Positions 57,826 to 64,000 of a stretch of 64,000 nucleotides of DNA are shown here, piece by piece. Source of the stretch: Hexactinellida sp. DTS-2022 (taxonomy: Eukaryota; Porifera; Hexactinellida); assembly GCA_028753945.1 (NCBI GenBank), contig JAPNXP010000008.1:1116001-1180000 (forward strand), in the 5' to 3' direction. The notes under the pieces were generated by a model. The model was not told the DNA's origin, ran no database searches, and saw nothing but the letters and a program-made list of their open reading frames with translations. A program made the position numbers and the translations under genes. Within the stretch, counting starts at the first letter, position 1; the number at the start of each line of letters is the position of its first letter.

Positions 57826-59216
57826 AGTTAAAAAAAATCCAAAATTGCAGCCTGTGCCTACGCAAGTTCCTTTGGTGGCACTATATTTTTTTGGTGGTTT
57901 ATTGATAGTGCCTCCAATGGAACATGCTGTCGGCACAGGCTGCAATTTTGGATTTTTTTTCGCCAAGTCATCATCACTATAAGGTGTTAAATTATTTCAG
58001 AAAGGTGTTTCAGAAGGCTACGACCCTTAGAGTGGTAGAAGTTTCCATCTTGCTCACTTCATTTGAGAGATATTCCAGTTTCAGTAGAATTTAATATGTG
58101 AAGAGTCAGCATTTTTTAGGTGCGTGTTGGGTATTCACCCAACTCCAACCAACCCATGCGAATTATTTAATTAACAAAATTGAAAAATAATTTTTTTTGA
58201 CGATGTCATAATCACCTCAAGGTGTCAAGACCCACTTGTATAGGTGGTACGTGGCATAAGGACCAATTGATAAATTGAAAGTTTGTTTCTATCTTGAATC
58301 ATCTCTGAGATTAATGAAATTTAGCTAATTAATATAAATATTTAATTAATTTATTAATTATTTAACACCATTATTATATACAGCAAAATAAATTAAGTTC
58401 AATTATTTGTAATTATTATTAATTTAAATTGAATTTCACTATAATATTTGAATTCCACGCACTCGATAACCCCAATAATCCAATTGGAACCGTCTATAAG
58501 TTATATACAAAAGGAATTAATTATAATTAATTATGTCAGTACATTAATTGTGCAAGAATATTCTCGCCGAAATATATATAATCACTTAATCTTTCGTTGT
58601 TGTGGAATGTAAAATCTTAACGGTTCTATCATAAACCATCTTTAGTTTAATGCCATTCATTCATTATGTATTGATAATAAGTTATATTATTAGTTATGTA
58701 TTTTAGCAATGTAATCCATGGTTGGTTGAGTTGAGTCAACAAATTCCTTATATTATATTATTTTATTTAATCCATTGTATACTAGTAATACTATAATTAA
58801 ATAGAAGCCAGCTGGAATTTATATGTTAAATCAATGTAATTATCGCAAGTTGAATCACTAGAGTAGGATTTAACAAGTTAAATCAATATAATTATTACAA
58901 GTTGAAACAATAGAATTAGATTTAACACTTTACTGAAATTGAAGTGTCAGTAAACAAAGAAATTTCAACCCCCATTTATGGCAAAAATTGACCCCTTTAT
59001 TGGAGAATTCCTTCTCCCATCAGACGCAGAATTTTATGGCGAATCCAAATGTGAAATAAAATTTGGGGGTTTAGTAAAACATATTTTTAGTTATGGACCA
59101 GACAAATTTTGAAAGGTGTTGAAGATGTGTCGAAAATTTGTTAATCAAAAATCGTAACCCCAGGTGCAAATTAGACGGTCCCATCGCACCTACATGCCAA
59201 GTTTCACCCCATCAAC
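57826..59216 (+). repeat. Composite repeat, copy 3 (H-B-A), cut by the LTR element
   Basis: Hairpin H at 57832-57965, block B at 57966-58870, block A from 58870 to CATCAACTAT, where other copies continue with AAAGCTCTGGCC but here the LTR begins. The best-preserved copy of block B. Confidence 0.72.
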
Positions 59217-59420
59217 TATTAGGATTATGTAATGTTATTAGCAACCCATAAGGATTGCTCCAGTCACAATCTCCTAGTCGTCTAGTAATACTTACTTAGT
59301 TCTACTCGTTAGTTATTGTTACTCAAATACTAGTTCTCTTATTACGTCTACTTGTGATTACTGTGTGTCCCTCATTAAACACTATATTCTACGATCACTG
59401 CGTGCACCTAACATAACTAG
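59217..59420 (+). repeat. 5' LTR, end approximate
   Basis: Its start is fixed by the junction with composite-repeat block A and by the 3' copy. The right edge is uncertain because the 3' copy is truncated; TTGGTCC at 59424 could begin a primer-binding site. Confidence 0.75.
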
Positions 59421-59438
59421 TATTTGGTCCTATCTGTG

Positions 59439-60334
59439 ATGGCTACGCCACTATCGATCTCCATTCGGCTGTTAGGAGAAAAGCAAACTATTGAGGAATA
59501 CGAACCTCTTTTACAGCTGCAGTCAGCACGTACCTAGTCACTGAAGAAGGTAGGGCAGCTATAATCAAGACGCTGCCAGCATACATCGCGAGGCGAGAAG
59601 CGGAGAGGGCTATTGCGATTGAAGCAGCCAAGAAAGGTACGTTGGAGGAGGCCTTTAAGTTACTAAAGGAAAGTCTGGACCCACCAGTAAATGTCTATGA
59701 AAAGACCAGAAAGTATTACGATATGCATTGGACCGCTGGTCAGTGCGTGAACGATTACTTCATCCGAATGTGGAAGGAGGCGAAACGCGCCAAACATAAC
59801 ACTCGCCAAGCATGTACCAATATGATTTCTCAGTTGCCAGCTAAGATTGCAGTCTCGATGAAGACTTGGATTGAGGGAAAGGATGACGAGTTATCGGATG
59901 AAGACGCTCGAGTGTTCATGGTTAGGGTACGAACAATATTAATGGAGGGTGGATTTCCCATAGATTATGGATGGCGCCAAAGTACATCTGAAAACGTCCA
60001 CATGATGGAGGATAAGGATGGTGGGAAGGAAATTCCCAGTGATGACACAGAACCAAGCTCAAAACGGGATGAGGTTCAGTGGGTGCGTACGCATCGGAGG
60101 GGACGCGGAGGTCCCATCAAAGAATCTCGTAGGAGTAACTTCAACTGTTATCGCTGCAAACGACCTGGACACGGATGGATAAATTGCCCAGACAGGGTGT
60201 GTAACAAATGTGGCAATAAAGGCCATGACCCTGCAGACCCCCATTGCCCGTTGAGCTACGAAGAAAAGAAGTCCCAAAGCCGATACGGAGCCCGACGAGG
60301 GGTGTACCAATTAAACGAAACTGACAAAGAATAA
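59439..60334 (+). pseudogene. gag: gag (capsid + zinc knuckles), frame-shifted
   Basis: An ATG at 59439 opens a frame that stops at a TAG near 59526. A second frame, open from just before that point, runs to TAA at 60334, so the N-terminal ~30 codons and the rest are one base out of register. The body has a capsid-like helical region (YYDMHWTAGQCVNDYFIRMW). Near the C-terminus are two zinc knuckles: CYRCKRPGHGWINC is a canonical CX2CX4HX4C, and CNKCGNKGHDPADPHC has HX6C spacing. It would package the element's RNA in cytoplasmic particles. The stop separates it from pol in the same frame. Confidence 0.82.
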
Positions 60335-60979
60335 AAAATTAACGCCGTTACAGGCAATGCTTTCGGCGATCGAGAAGGGTCTGTTACTTTAGAAATTATG
60401 ATCGAAGGGAATAAGAAGGCGGCGCTTTTGGACACAGGGGCCAGGCCCTCTATAATCGATATACGTACATTGGCGCAGTTAGGACTAGAAGATAAGTTAG
60501 TGAAATCGCCAGACAAAGTTTTTGGGCTGTGTAAGTCCCCGGTGGAGGTAAGAGGCTACGTCGATGTCGAAATCCAGATCGCAGACGAAGCCCCCGTAGT
60601 AACACGTATGAAGGTACTCAACAGCCAAGAGACGACTATCTTGCTTGGGCGCGAATTTCTACGGAAATTTGGGAGTGTAACCTTCGACTTCGATAGGGGA
60701 ATTATCAGTCTGGGGAGATCGCGTGTCCCGATAAAAGCTACTATGATGGGAGGTACCCCCATATTTCGAGCCGAAACCGCTATGAGAGAAGAATGTATCG
60801 CTCAGGTTGAAGAAACGCAGACCAAGATAAATATCAACAAGGAGCTAGGTAGAGAAGATCATGAGGAAATATTGCAACTGTGTCACACCTTCTCGGACAG
60901 ATTCGCGGAAGACCCAAACGACCACAGCGAACTGAGAAGGAAAAACACTACATTATCACTGGTGGCAACACACCAGTGA
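60335..60979 (+). pseudogene. pol: pol, aspartic protease part
   Basis: The same frame as gag continues directly after the gag TAA with no intervening stop until 60979. The active-site motif is LLDTGARPSIID (DTGA), with the flap/second-half region ILLGREFLRKFG. Being in frame with gag, separated only by TAA, this could be read by stop-codon suppression, or the TAA may be a mutation. Near 60940 the true coding frame moves by one base into the next segment. Confidence 0.82.
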
Positions 60980-62595
60980 AGTCGCGCCCCCGGAAGTTTC
61001 CCCCCAGCTGGGAATGTGAAATAGAGAGACAGGTGTCTGAAATGATAGGCAATGGCATTTGCAGGGAGTCGAAGTCTCCTTGGCCCAGTAATGTAGTTCT
61101 AGTAAAGAAACGAGACGGGTCCTTACGTTTTGCCATAGACTACAGAGGATTGAACGACGTAACCAAGAAAGACGCGTACAGCCTTCCTAACCCACAACAT
61201 ATATTGGACAAGTTTTACGGCGCTTGTTACTTCACTTCACTGGACGTAGCGAGTGCATATTGGTGTGTCCCAGTGCACGACACTGACATAGAAAAGACGG
61301 CATTCTATACACCGCGCGGGCAGTATGAGATGTTAGTTATGCCGTTTGGGTTGTGTAACAGTCAGGCTACCTATCAACGTCTCATGGACCACACACTGGC
61401 TGGCCTAGAATTCGTGGAATCGTTCGTAGATGATTGTTTGATATTTTCGAAAACGTTTCGGGAGCATACGGAGCATGTAAAACGAGTATTACAAAGGCTC
61501 AGAGATGCTGGGATTCAACTACGTTCAGAGAAATGCCGTTTCGGATACACAGAGATAGATTTTTTTGGGCACCATATCACCCCGCAAGGGAGAACGCCTA
61601 TTAAAACATCTGCAGATTTACTTCTAAAGTTTCCATACCCGAGGTCAGTGAGAGAACTGCAAAGTTTCTTAGGAAGTGTAAATTTCTACCGTGCTTACAT
61701 TCCACGTATTGCCCAGATTGCTCAGCCGCTATACTTGCTAACTCAGAAGGGAACACCCTGGATATGGAGTGAGGACTGCGAGTCCGCATTTCAGGAACTG
61801 AGGCAGAAGTTGGTCACTGAACCGGTCAAGTTAGCATTCCCAAAGTGGGGCGAAGAGTTATATATAGAGAGTGATGCAAGCCAGAAAGGAATAGCAGCGG
61901 TATTATCCCAGAAAGAAGAAAGTACGGGGTTATTGCGGCCGATAAGTTATTTCTCATCAGCCCTTACACCCGCTCAGGCGAATTATTCGGCAGGGCAACT
62001 GGAAGCTTGGGCGTTACTGGCTGCTTCCAGAAAGTGGGACTTATATCTGAAATCTGCGCCACGCGTCAACCTGATCACGGATCATTGTCCGCTCCAATGG
62101 TTGAGGAGGCAGAAAGATCCCCGGCATCACTTCTCACGGTGGCTAATGGAACTAGAGACGATACCCTATACCATAGCATTCCGGCCGGGATCCTCTAATC
62201 AAGTCCCTGACTATCTCAGTCGGGCACCGGACCTAACAGTGGATGAGGAAGTGAACGAGGAGAGTTTCTTTGAAGACAGAATCTATCCGGTAGAAGATGA
62301 GTCAATTTGGATCGAACGAATCGCAGAAGAGCAGCGCAAAGATTTCATCGTTAACGACGCAAAAGAACAATTGAACAAATCGGGGAAAGTCCGGAGGGGA
62401 CAGCTAAAAAACGCTTCAGGTCATCTAAACCTGAGGGAAGGAATGCTTAATTTTGATAATCGGCTTGTAATACCGACAACCCTCAGAAAAGAAGCTATAG
62501 GAAGGATCCACCGATCATCACATTTTGGTCAAACTCGAACCATAGAGTTAATGAAAAGGAATTATTTCTGGGCAAGGATGGCACGAGACGTCTAA
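60940..62595 (+). pseudogene. pol: pol, reverse transcriptase and RNase H
   Basis: RT motifs in order: FAIDYRGLNDVTKKDAYSLP, YFTSLDVASAYWCVPV (first catalytic Asp), MPFGLCNSQATYQRLMD and SFVDDCLIFSKTF, where the catalytic box is FVDD. RNase H follows: LYIESDASQKGIAAVLSQ, SAGQLEAWALLAA, NLITDHCPLQW. At the end begins the integrase zinc-binding module: IHRSSHFGQTRTIELMKRNY with its His pair. The frame ends in a stop at 62595, and the Cys pair lies one base out of register just downstream. Apart from the breaks, all catalytic positions are intact. Confidence 0.9.
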
Positions 62596-63785
62596 CAATC
62601 TGTAGAAATTGTCTAATCTGTCAAAAAGTGAAAGCGAAATCCCTTCCTGCCCAGCCCATGGAGCAGTTTAAGGATGAAGGCTGGTTACCAGGCGATGCAG
62701 TAGCGATGGACGTCGCCACTCTTCCATGGGGGGATGGAGTATTTCGTTATTTCATAATAATGGTAGATCTCTTCTCCCATTATGTCGAACTTGCCCCTCT
62801 CGAGGATCAAACTGCAGAGTCAGTCGTGCGCGAATTTAAAAGATCCTGGATCTATAGAGGCCACGGTGTTCCAAAGGTTTTGCTAACGGACCAAGGACCG
62901 AATGTAGATGGTCAAAAAGTACGCGAGATGTGTGGGCAACTGGGAATCGAGAAACGCCACATCACAGCCTACCACCCACAGGCAGATGGGATGGCTGAGC
63001 GGGGTATCGGTACTGTTAAGCAAACTATCCGTTGTTTACTGTTGGATAGGGAAATGGAACAAGCATCATGGCCAGTGTTGCTTCCCGAAGTTAGTTTCTT
63101 ACTAAATAACGTTCACAATGCTTCAACGAAATTATCCCCTCACATGCTCACCTTCGGAAGAGAACCGAAAGCCCCAAACGATGTCAGACCTTTCGCGGAA
63201 TCGGAGGGAATTCAAGGACCAGAAGCCTACCTAGAAGAACTCAACCGAACAAAAGAAATTCTCTCTGAGCTCGCTAGGAGCAACAGAGGACGGAGTTCAA
63301 TTGCGTCGAAGACCCACTATGACTTGGGGAAGAGGGATGCAGGTTCCAAGGCGGGGGACACCGTACTACTCAGAAAGGAAGTGAGGGAACCCCTGGATTG
63401 CAGGTACGAAGGTCCATACACCATATTATGCAGGATTGGCGAAAACGTTAAGATCAGCCTTCCTAATAAGGACAAATGGGTCCACCTCAACCGATGCAAG
63501 CCGTACGGGAAAAGTAAGCTAACCATGCCCGTTTTAACCCAAGCAGAGGAAGACATTGAGAGTAGAGCAGGAGGTACATTCACGAATGAGGATAGTGGGC
63601 TAGCGCCAGAAGGGGAATCTGACTTAACTCCAAATCAGCCACCTGAGCACTCCGCTGACTTCCAACCTGAAATAGCAAGGGATGAGGGCATAGAGCCGGA
63701 AAGACGGTACCCTAGAAGGAACCGCAAGCCCCCCAAACTGTATGGAGATTTCGTTTCTGGGTATAATATACCCACAACACATTAG
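62592..63785 (+). pseudogene. pol: pol, integrase core and C-terminus
   Basis: Opens in the frame holding CRNCLICQK (Cys pair of the zinc module). The core has AMDVATLPWG (first Asp), VLLTDQGPNVDG (second Asp) and YHPQADGMAERG (Glu). The C-terminal module has YEGPYTILCRIGENV (GPY/F type). The tail ends ERRYPRRNRKPPKLYGDF without a chromodomain. The stop is at 63785, 43 bases before the LTR. Separated from the RT part by a single-base frame change near 62590. Confidence 0.88.
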
Positions 63786-63811
63786 CGGCAAAACGGGAAA
63801 GAGGGCTAGTT

Positions 63812-63827
63812 AAGAAGGGGGAGGTGA
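63812..63827 (+). promoter_or_regulatory. Polypurine tract
   Basis: AAGAAGGGGGAGGTGA immediately before the 3' LTR; the expected primer for plus-strand DNA synthesis. Confidence 0.75.
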
Positions 63828-64000
63828 TATTAGGATTATGTAATGTTATTAGCAACCCATAAGGATTGCTCTAGTCACAATCTCCTAGTCGTCTAGTAAT
63901 ACTTACTTAGTTCTACTCGTTAGTTATTGTTACTCAAATACTAGTTCTCTTATTACGTCTACTTGTGATTACTGTGTCCCCCTCATTAAACACTATATTC
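63828..64000 (+). repeat. 3' LTR, truncated by the window
   Basis: First 173 bases match 59217-59389 with two substitutions (CTCTAG for CTCCAG; GTGTCCCCC for GTGTGTCCC). Confidence 0.92.

Larger units (their letters stand above)
59217..64000 (+). mobile_element. Ty3/gypsy LTR retrotransposon, 3' end outside window
   Basis: Direct repeats start TATTAGGATTATGTAATG at 59217 and 63828. The 173 bp of 3' LTR visible differ from the 5' LTR at two positions, so the insertion is recent. Order gag, protease, reverse transcriptase, RNase H, integrase is the Ty3/gypsy order. A purine-rich tract (AAGAAGGGGGAGG) precedes the 3' LTR. Inserted into block A of the composite repeat. Coding is interrupted by three frame changes and a stop between gag and pol; no envelope-like frame is present. 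Confidence 0.93.

Overview
The window is AT-rich nuclear DNA from a eukaryote, most likely an invertebrate animal. The evidence is spliced exons with GT..AG introns, one recognisable conserved splicing-factor exon (RBM22-like), and a metazoan-style transposon mix: P-type with a THAP domain, FLYWCH-MULE, BED-finger hAT, Ty3/gypsy, Helitron-like, pogo-like and Ginger/GIN-like integrase genes. I cannot name the species. Host genes are few; nearly everything else is transposable elements, often nested three or four deep.

Layout. 1-2060: a foldback MITE and a composite repeat (block A, hairpin H, block B) that recurs at 8.9, 12.8-15.6 and 57.8-59.2 kb. 2.1-9.8 kb: short DNA-transposon relics in empty AT-rich DNA. 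9.85-11.0 kb: a non-autonomous Helitron carrying a hAT MITE. 12.9-14.6 kb: a decayed FLYWCH/MULE transposon sitting inside the composite repeat. 15.9-18.0 kb: a pogo-like MITE and a hAT transposase pseudogene. 21.2-24.3 kb: a large foldback inside the terminus of a hAT MITE. 25.1-29.9 kb: a P-superfamily transposon with a perfect 8-bp target duplication, itself hit by another foldback. 30-32.9 kb: a cluster of pogo-like MITEs. 33.7-34.0 kb: RBM22-like first exon, minus strand. 35.0-39.0 kb: another foldback and three head-to-tail Helitron units. 39.7-45.2 kb: further nested elements, a second Helitron and an unknown broken coding region. 46.2-57.7 kb, minus strand: an ~80-bp minisatellite, a dead integrase gene, a MITE stack, an unrecognised nine-exon gene, three acidic exons and a second integrase gene. 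59.2-64.0 kb: a young Ty3/gypsy element whose 3' LTR runs off the window.

Two themes stand out. First, several unrelated-looking elements share one architecture: long inverted arms made of short tandem repeats (15-28 bp, usually around a small palindrome), with 9-bp target duplications where these can be read. This looks like a set of MULE-type foldback elements, each with its own repeat unit. Second, a spliced Ginger/GIN-like integrase lies beside a spliced gene with weak cysteine-protease-like boxes, and a second dead copy of the integrase lies nearby with matching intron positions. In addition, almost every coding region is broken by single-base frame shifts while remaining open and conserved on both sides; this may be decay, or residual indel errors in the assembly.
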